Positions 35,254 through 43,149 of a stretch of 54,996 nt of DNA are shown here, piece after piece. Position numbers and translations under genes: made by a program. How positions within the stretch are numbered: the first letter of the stretch is position 1; the number at the start of each line of letters is the position of its first letter. Source of the stretch: Ollibium composti (GTDB lineage: Bacteria > Pseudomonadota > Alphaproteobacteria > Rhizobiales > Rhizobiaceae); assembly GCF_004801285.1 (NCBI RefSeq), contig NZ_SSNY01000018.1, positions 1 to 54,996 of the forward strand. Reading direction: 5' to 3'. The notes beneath the pieces were generated by a model that was not told where the DNA came from, did not search any database, and saw only the letters and a list, made by a program, of their open reading frames with translations.

Positions 35254-36165
35254 ATGGCCTTCACCATCCGCCAGCTCCAGTTCTTCGTCGCCGTCGCCGA
35301 GCAGGGCACGGTGTCGCGCGCGGCACAGAACCTGTCGATCTCGCAGTCCTCGGTGACGGAGGCGATCAAGGAATTGGAGGGCGACCTTGGCGTCGAACTG
35401 TTCGAGCGCCATCCGCGCGGCCTGTCGATTACCCACAAGGGGCATCAGTTCCTGCGCCATGCCACCAAGATCCTGGCCGACGTTTCGGACGCCCGCCGTG
35501 CCTTCCTCGATGCGCCTGCGGCGACCGGCGGCAGGCTGCAACTCGGCGTGACCTCGCTGGTCGCCGGCTACGTGCTCTCCGATCTTCTCGCCCGCTACCG
35601 CCGTGCCAATCCCGGCGTCGAAGTCTCGGCGATCGAGGACAATGGCGACTACCTTGAGCACCTGCTGGTCGGCGGCAAGCTCGACATCGCCGTCATGGTG
35701 ACCTCCAACCTGCGCGACCGCATGGCATTGCAGTCGGAAATCCTGGAGGTGTCGGCCTACAGGTTATGGTTGCCGCTCAGCCACCGGCTGACGACGACGG
35801 AAATCATTGGCATCGGCGATCTCGCAGGCGAGCCGCTGATCATGCTCACCGTCGACGAGACGGAGGAAAATACCGGCAAGCTGCTCGCCGCCATCGGCAC
35901 CAGGCCGAACGTCGCCTTCCGCACCCGTTCGGTCGAGGCCGTTCGCAGCCTTGTCGCCACGGGCGCCGGGGTGGCGCTGCTGCCCGACCTCGTCTACCGG
36001 CCGTGGTCGCTGGAAGGTGACCGCATCGAGCAGCGCGACGTGTCCGGCGCGTTGCCGGTGGTCCAGGTCGGCATGGTCTGGCGGCGTGGCTCCGGCCTGC
36101 CGCAGGCGGCGCGCGACTTTATCGGCCTTGCCCAGGCCCAGCGCACGGTGCGGCAGCGGCCGTAA
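35254..36165 (+). CDS. LysR family transcriptional regulator
   Basis: A 303-residue regulator. The N-terminal winged helix-turn-helix (residues about 1-60) reads MAFTIRQLQFFVAVAEQGTVSRAAQNLSISQSSVTEAIKELEGDLGVELFERHPRG. A periplasmic-binding-protein-like effector domain follows, with LLVGGKLDIAVMVTSN. The ATG at 35254 gives the standard start. It is immediately upstream of, and parallel to, the polyamine-type ABC operon. The palindromic half-sites begin at its stop codon, so it probably controls that operon. The inducer is unknown; an amine is a reasonable guess. Confidence 0.92.
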   Translation: MAFTIRQLQFFVAVAEQGTVSRAAQNLSISQSSVTEAIKELEGDLGVELFERHPRGLSITHKGHQFLRHATKILADVSDARRAFLDAPAATGGRLQLGVTSLVAGYVLSDLLARYRRANPGVEVSAIEDNGDYLEHLLVGGKLDIAVMVTSNLRDRMALQSEILEVSAYRLWLPLSHRLTTTEIIGIGDLAGEPLIMLTVDETEENTGKLLAAIGTRPNVAFRTRSVEAVRSLVATGAGVALLPDLVYRPWSLEGDRIEQRDVSGALPVVQVGMVWRRGSGLPQAARDFIGLAQAQRTVRQRP

Positions 36166-36194
36166 CCGATACCTATCGGTAAAACCGATATCGG
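36165..36194 (+). promoter_or_regulatory. Candidate LysR operator upstream of the ABC operon
   Basis: ACCGAT (36165-36170) and ATCGGT (36175-36180) form an inverted repeat with a 4-nt spacer. Three bases later CCGATATCGG (36185-36194) is a second palindrome built from the same half-site. The pair lies in the 133-bp gap between the lysR stop and the substrate-binding protein start. Tandem half-sites of this kind fit binding by a LysR tetramer. Confidence 0.5.
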
Positions 36195-36298
36195 CGTTCT
36201 GATAAATGAATTTGCGAAACCGGGATTTTCGCGACACCTTCTCTCCAAGGGATCAAAGCCGCCGCTGGAGTGTGGCCCCTTTGAATGGGAGGATGACA

Positions 36299-37459
36299 AT
36301 GAATTCATTCCTGAAGTCCTGCACAGCCTTGACCGTCGCGCTGACCTTCGCCGGTCAGGCTGTCGCGCAGGAGGCGCTGAAGGAACTCGGCAAGGGCGAA
36401 GGCGCACTCAATATCGTTGCCTGGCCGGGCTACGTCGAACGCGGCGAGACGGACAAGGCCTACGACTGGGTGACGGATTTCGAAAAGGAAACGGGCTGCA
36501 AGGTGACGGTCAAGACCGCCGCCACCTCCGACGAGATGGTGTCGCTGATGAATGAGGGCGGCTTCGACCTCGTCACGGCCAGCGGCGATGCCTCGCTGCG
36601 CCTCGTCGCCGGCAAGCGCGTGCAGCCGATCAACCTCGACCTGATCCCGAGCTGGAAGACGGTGGACGAGCGCCTGCAGAACGCGCCCTGGTACACGGTC
36701 GGCGGCGTCCATTACGGCGTGCCCTACCAGTGGGGGCCGAACGTGCTGATGTACAACACCGAGATCTTCAAGGAAGCGCCCAAGAGCTGGAATGTCGTCT
36801 TCGAGGAGCAGACCCTGTCGGACGGCAAGTCCAACAAGGGCCGCGTGCAGGCCTATGATGGGCCGATCTACATCGCCGACGCCGCCAACTACCTGATGGC
36901 GCACAAGCCCGAGCTCGGCATCAAGGACCCTTATGAGCTGAACGAGGACCAGTACAAAGCCGCGCTCGAACTGCTGCGCGTCCAGCGCACGCTGGTCGGC
37001 CGCTACTGGCACGACGCCGCCATCCAGGTCGACGATTTCCAGAACGAAGGCGTTGTCGCCTCCTCCTCGTGGCCGTTCCAGGTCAACACACTGGTCGCTG
37101 CCAAGCAGCCGATCGCCTCGACCGTTCCGGAAGAGGGCGCCACCGGCTGGGCCGACACCACCATGATGGAGGCCGACGCCGCGCATCCGAACTGCGCCTA
37201 TATGTGGATCGAGCATTCGCTGAAGCCGAAGGTGCAGGGCGACCTCGCCGCATGGTTCGGCTCGGTGCCGGTCGTGCCCGCCGCCTGCAAGGGCAACGAA
37301 CTTTTGACCGACGAGGGGTGCAAGACCAACGGCTTCGAGAACTTCGACAAGATCAAGTTCTGGAAGACGCCGACCTCCAAATGCGCCACGCAGGGCGATC
37401 AGTGCGTGCCCTACTACCGCTGGGTGTCGGACTACATCGGCGTCATCGGCGGACGGTAA
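36299..37459 (+). CDS. ABC transporter substrate-binding protein (spermidine/putrescine type)
   Basis: A 386-residue periplasmic protein. A Sec signal peptide covers about residues 1-23 and ends TFAGQAVAQ. The mature part has the PotD/PotF-like layout, with LNIVAWPGYVERG at the start of the first lobe, VGGVHYGVPYQWGPNVLMYN and FWKTPTSKCATQGDQCVPYYRWVSDY. The C-terminal third holds several cysteines (NCAYMW, ACKGNELL, GCKTNGF, KCATQGDQC) that probably form disulfides. The ATG at 36299 is chosen because GGGAGG lies six bases upstream; ATG at 36293 is too close to it. It is the first gene of the importer operon, and a GC-rich hairpin follows its stop. Confidence 0.9.
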   Translation: MNSFLKSCTALTVALTFAGQAVAQEALKELGKGEGALNIVAWPGYVERGETDKAYDWVTDFEKETGCKVTVKTAATSDEMVSLMNEGGFDLVTASGDASLRLVAGKRVQPINLDLIPSWKTVDERLQNAPWYTVGGVHYGVPYQWGPNVLMYNTEIFKEAPKSWNVVFEEQTLSDGKSNKGRVQAYDGPIYIADAANYLMAHKPELGIKDPYELNEDQYKAALELLRVQRTLVGRYWHDAAIQVDDFQNEGVVASSSWPFQVNTLVAAKQPIASTVPEEGATGWADTTMMEADAAHPNCAYMWIEHSLKPKVQGDLAAWFGSVPVVPAACKGNELLTDEGCKTNGFENFDKIKFWKTPTSKCATQGDQCVPYYRWVSDYIGVIGGR

Positions 37460-37467
37460 ATGCCTGT

Positions 37468-37571
37468 CCTTCCCCTTCTGGGGAAGGATGCCGCGCGAGG
37501 TGGGGACGGATGAGCTCCTCCCATTTCCATCTCCACCCGCGCCTGCGGCGTGACTTCCTCCGTAGAGGAGG
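37468..37571 (+). repeat. Hairpin-rich spacer after the substrate-binding protein gene
   Basis: CCTTCCCC (37468-37475) pairs with GGGGAAGG (37480-37487) around TTCT, only 8 bp after the gene stop. A second stem, CCTC/GAGG at 37557-37568, lies before the ATPase gene. The arrangement resembles Rhizobiales intergenic repeats. An mRNA hairpin here could stabilise the 5' part of the transcript and raise the ratio of binding protein to transporter. There is no T tract, so complete termination is unlikely. Confidence 0.55.
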
Positions 37572-37613
37572 CGGCGTCCCCGCTCTCGATCGTAAATCTG
37601 AGGCGACAGCACG

Positions 37614-38621
37614 ATGACCCCAGCCGTTTCCTTCCAGGGCGTATCCCGCCATTTCGGCGCGGTGAAAGCCGTCGACGCGCTTTCCCTCGACATCCAGCCT
37701 GGCGAGTTCTTCGCCATGCTGGGGCCGTCCGGCTCCGGTAAGACGACCTGTCTCAGGCTCATCGCCGGTTTCGAGCAGCCCACCGCAGGGTCCATTTCCA
37801 TCTTCGGCGAGCGTGCCGAGGGCGTTCCGCCCTATCGCCGCAACGTCAACACCGTCTTCCAGGACTACGCGCTGTTCCCGCATCTCAATGTGCTCGACAA
37901 CGTCGCCTATGGCCTGATGGTCAAGGGCACTGGCAAGGCGGAGCGGCACAAGGCTGCGGAGGAGGCGCTCGCTCTTGTGCGCCTGCCCGGCTATGGCGCG
38001 CGCCGGCCCGGCCAGTTGTCCGGCGGCCAGCGCCAGCGCGTCGCGCTTGCCCGTGCACTGGTCAACCAGCCCAAGGTATTGTTGCTGGACGAGCCGCTCG
38101 GCGCGCTCGATCTCAAACTGCGCGAGGACATGCAGGAGGAGCTGAAATCCTTGCAGAAGGCGCTCGGCATCACCTTCGTCTTCGTCACCCACGACCAGGG
38201 CGAGGCGCTTTCCATGGCCGACCGCGTGGCCGTCTTCAACGAGGGCCGCATCGCCCAGGTCGGTGCGCCGCAGGACATCTACCAGAAGCCGGCGACCCGC
38301 TTCGTCGCCGATTTCGTCGGCTCCTCCAACGTCCTGCCGCCGGATTTCGTCCAGCGCTGGTCCGGCCAGAAACGCTGGGGATCGCTGCGGCCGGAAGCGA
38401 TCCGGGTCAACCTTGGCGGCGGCGCCAAGGGGAATGAGGGCGTGGCGGCGCGTCTCGTCGCCACCAACTACCTCGGCGCCACCACGAGGCTGGCGCTCGA
38501 TGCCGACGGTCTGCGGCTGCATGCCACCGTACCGGCCGGGTCGGCGCTGCCTCGGGAAGGCGAGCAGGTGACGCTCTCCTTCAACCGCGAGAGCCTGCAT
38601 CTGATGGAGGAAGGCGCGTGA
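37614..38621 (+). CDS. ABC transporter ATP-binding protein (PotA/PotG-like)
   Basis: A 335-residue cytosolic ATPase. Walker A GPSGSGKTT lies at about residues 37-45, the Q loop at VFQDYALFPHL, the signature LSGGQRQR near residue 136, Walker B VLLLDEPLGALD near residue 157, and the switch histidine in FVTHDQGEA. A C-terminal TOBE/OB domain contains SLRPEAIRV. This layout is that of spermidine/putrescine and Fe3+ importers. Its stop overlaps the following permease GTG start by 4 bp. Substrate class is inferred from the operon. Confidence 0.93.
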   Translation: MTPAVSFQGVSRHFGAVKAVDALSLDIQPGEFFAMLGPSGSGKTTCLRLIAGFEQPTAGSISIFGERAEGVPPYRRNVNTVFQDYALFPHLNVLDNVAYGLMVKGTGKAERHKAAEEALALVRLPGYGARRPGQLSGGQRQRVALARALVNQPKVLLLDEPLGALDLKLREDMQEELKSLQKALGITFVFVTHDQGEALSMADRVAVFNEGRIAQVGAPQDIYQKPATRFVADFVGSSNVLPPDFVQRWSGQKRWGSLRPEAIRVNLGGGAKGNEGVAARLVATNYLGATTRLALDADGLRLHATVPAGSALPREGEQVTLSFNRESLHLMEEGA

Positions 38622-39586
38622 GCGTGCAGGCGACCCTGCCGACGCGGCAAGCTCCCGCCGTGCTGCCTTCGTCGGGCGGCATGCGCGGCGCGCTGTCCGA
38701 CCTGTTCTGGCGACGGCCGCGCGTCCTGCTGCTGCTGATGCTGGCGCCGCCGCTGTTGTGGCTGGGCATCGTCTATATCGGCTCGCTGATCGCCCTGCTT
38801 TTGCAGAGCTTCTTTTCGATCGATGAGTTTTCCGGCCTCATCAACCGGCAGTTCACGCTGAAAACCTACGGCGACCTGTTGCAGGCCGCCAATCTCGACA
38901 TCATCCTGCGCACGGTGACGATGGCAGCCCTTGTGACGCTGGCCTCGGCGGCCATCGCCTTCCCCATCGCCTACTACGCGGCGCGCTATGCGCGCGGCCG
39001 CTGGAAGGCCTTGTTCTACCTCGCCGTCATGCTGCCCCTGTGGTCGAGCTATCTCGTCAAGGTCTATGCCTGGAAGCTGATCCTCGCCAAGGAAGGTATT
39101 CTCACCTGGCTGTTGGCCAAGGTGCATCTCGGCTGGCTGCTCGACGGCTGGCTGGCGCTGCCCTATGTCGGCGGCTCCTCGCTCTCGGTCTCGGCCACCG
39201 GCACCTTCATCGCCTTCGTCTATGTCTGGCTGCCCTTCATGATCCTGCCGGTGCAGGCCTCACTCGAGCGCGTGCCGACGAACCTCATCGAGGCATCGTC
39301 CGACCTCGGCGCCTCGCCCGGCCAGACGTTCCGTAACGTGCTGTTCCCACTGGCGCTCCCCGGTATCGTCGCCGGCTCCATCTTCACCTTCTCGCTGACT
39401 TTAGGCGACTACATCATCCCGCAGATCATCGGCACCTCGCGCCTGTTCATCGGCCAGGCCGTCTATGCCCAGCAGGGCACCGCCGGCAACATCCCGCTCG
39501 CCGCCGCCTTCGCCGTCGTGCCCATCGTCATCATGGGCTTCTACCTGTGGGGCGCCAAGAAGCTGGGGGCCTTCGATGCGCTCTGA
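38618..39586 (+). CDS. ABC transporter permease 1 (PotB/PotH-like)
   Basis: A 322-residue inner-membrane permease with about six helices, from VLLLLMLAPPLLWLGIVYIGSLIALLLQSF to IPLAAAFAVVPIVIMGFYLW. The coupling-helix EAA motif is seen in EASSDLGASPGQTFRNVLFPLALPGIVAG, which contacts the ATPase. The GTG start at 38618-38620 overlaps the ATPase stop TGA; GGAGG lies 7-12 bases upstream. The gene overlaps the next permease by 11 bp. It forms the translocation channel with permease 2. Confidence 0.92.
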   Translation: MSVQATLPTRQAPAVLPSSGGMRGALSDLFWRRPRVLLLLMLAPPLLWLGIVYIGSLIALLLQSFFSIDEFSGLINRQFTLKTYGDLLQAANLDIILRTVTMAALVTLASAAIAFPIAYYAARYARGRWKALFYLAVMLPLWSSYLVKVYAWKLILAKEGILTWLLAKVHLGWLLDGWLALPYVGGSSLSVSATGTFIAFVYVWLPFMILPVQASLERVPTNLIEASSDLGASPGQTFRNVLFPLALPGIVAGSIFTFSLTLGDYIIPQIIGTSRLFIGQAVYAQQGTAGNIPLAAAFAVVPIVIMGFYLWGAKKLGAFDAL

Positions 39587-40391
39587 CCGCAACGCGTCCG
39601 CCCCCCTGCCGCTGAAGGTCGCCGCCGCCTGTGGGCTGCTGTTCCTGCACCTGCCGATCCTGCTGATCTTCGTCTACGCCTTCACCACCGAGGAAAAGAC
39701 CTTCCAGTGGCCGCTGCCGGGCTTCACGCTGCAATGGTTCGGCGTCACCTGGAACCGGCCGGACGTGTGGTCGGCCCTATCGCTCTCCGTGCGCGTAGCC
39801 GCCATCTCGACGTTGATCGCGCTGGTTCTGGGCACGCTGTGCTCGGCCGCCGTGTCCCGCTCGAAATTCTTCGGCCGCGAGACGATCTCGCTGCTGGTCA
39901 TCCTGCCCATCGCGCTGCCCGGCATCATCACCGGCATCGCGCTGCGCTCGGCTTTTTCGCTGACCGACATTCCCTTCTCCTTCTGGACCATCGTGCTCGG
40001 CCACGCCACCTTCTGCGTGGTGGTGGTCTACAACAACGCCGTCGCCCGCTTCCGCCGTACCTCCGGCTCGATGATCGAGGCGTCCTACGATCTCGGCGCC
40101 GACGGCTTCCAGACCTTCCGGCATGTCGTGCTGCCCAACATCGCGACAGCCCTTCTGGCCGGCGGCATGCTCGCCTTCGCGCTGTCCTTCGATGAGGTCA
40201 TCGTCACCACCTTCACCGCCGGCCAGCAGCAGACGGTGCCAATCTGGATGCTGGAGGAACTGATCCGCCCGCGCCAGCGCCCGGTCACCAATGTCGTTGC
40301 CATGGTGGTGGTGATGGTGACGTTCCTGCCCATCCTGTTGGCCTACTACCTCACCCGTGACGGCGACCAGATCGCCGGTTCGGGCAAATGA
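39576..40391 (+). CDS. ABC transporter permease 2 (PotC/PotI-like)
   Basis: A 271-residue membrane protein with about six helices, beginning at AAACGLLFLHLPILLIFVYAF. The EAA coupling motif is EASYDLGADGFQTFRHVVLPNIATALLAGG. The ending VVVMVTFLPILLAYYLTRDGDQIAGSGK is typical of PotC-like subunits. The start overlaps permease 1 by 11 bp. The stop overlaps, by ATGA, a possible early start of the dehydrogenase gene. Together these overlaps show one translationally coupled operon. Confidence 0.92.
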   Translation: MRSDRNASAPLPLKVAAACGLLFLHLPILLIFVYAFTTEEKTFQWPLPGFTLQWFGVTWNRPDVWSALSLSVRVAAISTLIALVLGTLCSAAVSRSKFFGRETISLLVILPIALPGIITGIALRSAFSLTDIPFSFWTIVLGHATFCVVVVYNNAVARFRRTSGSMIEASYDLGADGFQTFRHVVLPNIATALLAGGMLAFALSFDEVIVTTFTAGQQQTVPIWMLEELIRPRQRPVTNVVAMVVVMVTFLPILLAYYLTRDGDQIAGSGK

Positions 40392-40417
40392 ATCCCAAAT
40401 CATCACGGGAGTTCCCC

Positions 40418-41845
40418 ATGCACACCGAAATGCTGATCGGCGCGAAGTTCGAGAAAGGCACCGAGGCCGGCGAGGCGGTGCTCAATCCGAAGACCGGCGC
40501 CACCATCCTCGACCTGCCCGAGGCCAACCCGGCGCAGATCGAGGCGGCGGTGGCGGCTGCCGAAAAGGCGTTCGCGAGTTGGTCGCGCACCACGCCGGCC
40601 GAGCGATCGGCATGCCTCCTGAAGATTGCCGACCGCATCGAGGCGGACGCCGCCGAGTTCGCCCGGTTGGAAGCGTTGAATTGCGGCAAGCCGATCAATT
40701 CGGTGTTGAATGACGAGATCCCGGCCATCGTCGATTGCTGGCGCTTTTTCGCCGGCGCGGTGCGCACCATGCCGGGGCAGGTGGCGGGCGAATACCTGCC
40801 CGGCCACACCTCGATGATCCGCCGCGATCCGGTCGGCGTCGTCGCTTCCATCGCGCCGTGGAACTATCCGCTGATGATGATGGCCTGGAAGCTGGCGCCG
40901 GCGATCGCCGGCGGCAACACCGTCGTCTTCAAGCCGTCCGAACAGACGCCGCTGACGGCGCTGAAACTGGCGCGTGTGCTGGCGGATGTGCTGCCGGAAG
41001 GCGTCGTCAACGTCGTGCTGGGCCGTGGCGACAGCGTTGGCAGCCCGTTGATCAACCATCCGAAGGTCAACATGATCTCGATCACCGGCGACGTCGCCAC
41101 CGGCAAGAAGGTGCTGCAGGCTGCCGCCAAGTCGGTCAAGCGCACGCATCTCGAACTGGGCGGCAAGGCGCCGGTCGTCGTCTTCGACGACGCCGATCTC
41201 GACGCGGTGGTCACCGGCCTGCGCGCCTTCGGCTATTACAATGCCGGGCAAGACTGCACCGCCGCCTGCCGCATCTATGCCGGCAGGAAGATCTATGACA
41301 AGCTGGTCGCCGATCTGTCGTCCGCCGTCTCGACCATCAGGTACAACCGCCCGGACGACACAGAAAACGAGATCGGCCCGCTGATTTCCCGGCGCCAGCG
41401 CGACCGCGTGTCGAGCTTCGTCGAGCGCGCCTCGGAACTGAAACACATCGAGATCACCACCGGCGGCAGGCCGGGCGAGGGGTCGGGTTTCTTCTACCAG
41501 CCGACCGTGGTGGCGGGTGCCTTGCAGGAAGACGAGATCGTGCGTCGTGAGGTGTTCGGCCCGGTCGTTTCCGTCACCCACTTCTCGGATGCGGACGAGG
41601 CGGTCGCCTGGGCCAACGACAGTGACTACGGGCTCGCCTCGTCGGTATGGACGAAGGACATTGCCCGCGCCATGGCGACGGCGGCGCGCCTGCAATACGG
41701 CTGCACCTGGATCAACACGCACTTCATGCTTTGCAACGAGATGCCGCACGGCGGGCTGAAGCAATCCGGCTACGGCAAGGACATGTCGCTCTACGCGCTG
41801 GAGGATTATACGGCGGTGCGGCACGTTATGATTGCGCATTCGTAG
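40418..41845 (+). CDS. Aldehyde dehydrogenase, gamma-aminobutyraldehyde type
   Basis: A 475-residue NAD(P)-dependent aldehyde dehydrogenase. The Rossmann and catalytic landmarks are IAPWNYPLMMMAWKLAPAIAGGNTVVFKPSE, the general-base glutamate in LELGGKAP, and the nucleophile in NAGQDCTAACRIYAG. The resemblance to PatD/YdcW-type enzymes and the polyamine-type importer suggest oxidation of 4-aminobutanal to GABA, but betaine aldehyde or another aminoaldehyde is possible. ATG at 40418 is preferred because GGGAG lies 6 nt upstream; ATG at 40388 would overlap the permease stop. No putrescine aminotransferase or oxidase is adjacent. Confidence 0.88.
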   Translation: MHTEMLIGAKFEKGTEAGEAVLNPKTGATILDLPEANPAQIEAAVAAAEKAFASWSRTTPAERSACLLKIADRIEADAAEFARLEALNCGKPINSVLNDEIPAIVDCWRFFAGAVRTMPGQVAGEYLPGHTSMIRRDPVGVVASIAPWNYPLMMMAWKLAPAIAGGNTVVFKPSEQTPLTALKLARVLADVLPEGVVNVVLGRGDSVGSPLINHPKVNMISITGDVATGKKVLQAAAKSVKRTHLELGGKAPVVVFDDADLDAVVTGLRAFGYYNAGQDCTAACRIYAGRKIYDKLVADLSSAVSTIRYNRPDDTENEIGPLISRRQRDRVSSFVERASELKHIEITTGGRPGEGSGFFYQPTVVAGALQEDEIVRREVFGPVVSVTHFSDADEAVAWANDSDYGLASSVWTKDIARAMATAARLQYGCTWINTHFMLCNEMPHGGLKQSGYGKDMSLYALEDYTAVRHVMIAHS

Positions 41846-41849
41846 CTTT

Positions 41850-42033
41850 CCTCGCCCCGTTTACGGGGAGGTGAGGAACGGTCTGCGAAGCAGACGAAAA
41901 GCCAATTGCTTGGCTTTTCGAGTGACAAACGCCGGCAGGCAGGTGAGGGGCGGTGCCGACTTTGCGAATATTCGCGCAGCCCCTCATCCGCCCTTAGGGC
42001 ACCTTCTCCTCGCAAGCGGGGGAGAAGGAAGAG
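41850..42033. repeat. Mosaic intergenic repeat with nested hairpin module (copy 2)
   Basis: The element starts CTCGCCCCGTTTACGGGGA and ends CCTTCTCC...GGGGGAGAAGGA. Its end modules and the GGTGAGGGGCGG-GCCGACT core match the element at 52199-52325. It also contains, at 41876-41922, the 47-nt double-hairpin module found at 1757-1803 and 54776-54823, apparently nested inside. It separates the dehydrogenase stop from the convergent fdsD stop. It belongs to the short interspersed mosaic elements common in Rhizobiales. Confidence 0.75.
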
Positions 42034-42038
42034 CTGCT

Positions 42039-42332
42039 CTATCCGACCGCCTTGGCCTTTGCCGGCAATGGCGGAGGGCCGTCCAGCGGCGCCGGCGGGC
42101 GCCTGATGCTGGGCGCGGCTTTCAGCACGAACTCGTCGAAGCCGGGCGTGCCGCCGTCGATCATCTCGAAGAACTGCCGCCGCATGCGCGGTTCCCAGAA
42201 CTTGTTGATGTGCTCGGCGACACCGGCAATGCCTTCCTCGCGCGGCTTGGAATGGAAGAACGTCGCGATCTGATTGGCCATGACCATCAGCTTATCCTTG
42301 GTGGTCATCGAAGAATTCAGGTCATGCGACAT
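42039..42332 (-). CDS. fdsD: Formate dehydrogenase delta subunit
   Basis: A 97-residue soluble protein typical of the small FdsD subunit that closes fds operons. It starts MSHDLNSSMTTKDKLMVMANQIATFFHSKP and contains HINKFWEPRMRRQFFEMI, where the family is conserved. The C terminus is Pro/Ala-rich. It helps assembly or stability of the formate dehydrogenase rather than holding a cofactor. Its ATG overlaps the fdhD stop by 11 bp. It is the last gene of the operon and is followed by a mosaic repeat that may end transcription. Confidence 0.9.
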   Translation of the reverse strand: MSHDLNSSMTTKDKLMVMANQIATFFHSKPREEGIAGVAEHINKFWEPRMRRQFFEMIDGGTPGFDEFVLKAAPSIRRPPAPLDGPPPLPAKAKAVG

Positions 42333-43146
42333 GCTTGGCTGCTCCCCTCGTCACCCGCTCGGGGTGGGTAAAAACATCGAAATCGTCGCCGCGCACCAGC
42401 GCGACCAGCGTCATGCCGGCCTCGTCGGCGGTGCGGATGGCAAGCGCGGTCGGCGCCGACACTGCAACGATCGCCGGCGATCCGATCGCCGCAGTCTTCT
42501 GCACCATCTCGACCGAGACGCGGCTGGTCACCACCACCGCTCCGGAAGCGCCGTCTATGCCGGCCCTGGCCAACGCACCGCCCAGCTTGTCCAGCGCATT
42601 GTGGCGGCCGACATCCTCGCGCGCCGCGACGATGCCTTTGCCCGGCACGTAGAAGCCGGCGGCATGCACCGCGCCGGTCTCGGCATGCAGCGGCTGTTGC
42701 TTCGCCAGCAACCGCACCGCGCCGGTGATGTCCTCGGGCGTCAATTGCAGTTTCGAGCCGCCGACGCCGTCGACCGAGCGCATCGCCTCGTCGATCGATT
42801 CGATGCCGCACAGACCGCAGCCGACCGGTCCGGCCAGCCTGCGCCGGCGCGCTTCGAAGCGCTTATTGGCGCTGTCTTTCAGCCTGATCTGGATGTCGAT
42901 GCCGGCGCCGAGATCCTGCACCTCGATGGCGTCGATCTCGTCAGGTGACCCGACGATGCCTTCGGTCAGCGAGAAACCGAGGGCGAAATCCTCGAAATCG
43001 GCGGGCGAGGCCATCATCACCGCATGCGTCGTGCCGGCGAAGCTGAACGCCACCGGCGCCTCCTCCGGAACGTTGCGCGGCGCGCTCGCCATGCCGCTGG
43101 CGCGGCGGGCGAGCCGCGACGTGGAGGTGATGGCGGGGCGGGTCAA
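42322..43146 (-). CDS. fdhD: FdhD (FdsC), formate dehydrogenase sulfurtransferase
   Basis: A 274-residue protein needed to sulfurate the molybdenum cofactor of formate dehydrogenase. The active-site pair is in GPVGCGLCGIES near residues 107-118 (the CxxC motif). The region GIVAAREDVGRHNALDKLGGAL is the conserved GTP/Moco-binding stretch. TTG at 43144-43146 is the most likely start, 3 bp after the fdsA stop with a GGAG six bases before it; ATG at 43092 would remove 18 residues. The position between fdsA and fdsD corresponds to fdsC of other fds operons. Confidence 0.9.
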   Translation of the reverse strand: MTRPAITSTSRLARRASGMASAPRNVPEEAPVAFSFAGTTHAVMMASPADFEDFALGFSLTEGIVGSPDEIDAIEVQDLGAGIDIQIRLKDSANKRFEARRRRLAGPVGCGLCGIESIDEAMRSVDGVGGSKLQLTPEDITGAVRLLAKQQPLHAETGAVHAAGFYVPGKGIVAAREDVGRHNALDKLGGALARAGIDGASGAVVVTSRVSVEMVQKTAAIGSPAIVAVSAPTALAIRTADEAGMTLVALVRGDDFDVFTHPERVTRGAAKHVA

Positions 43147-43149
43147 AAC

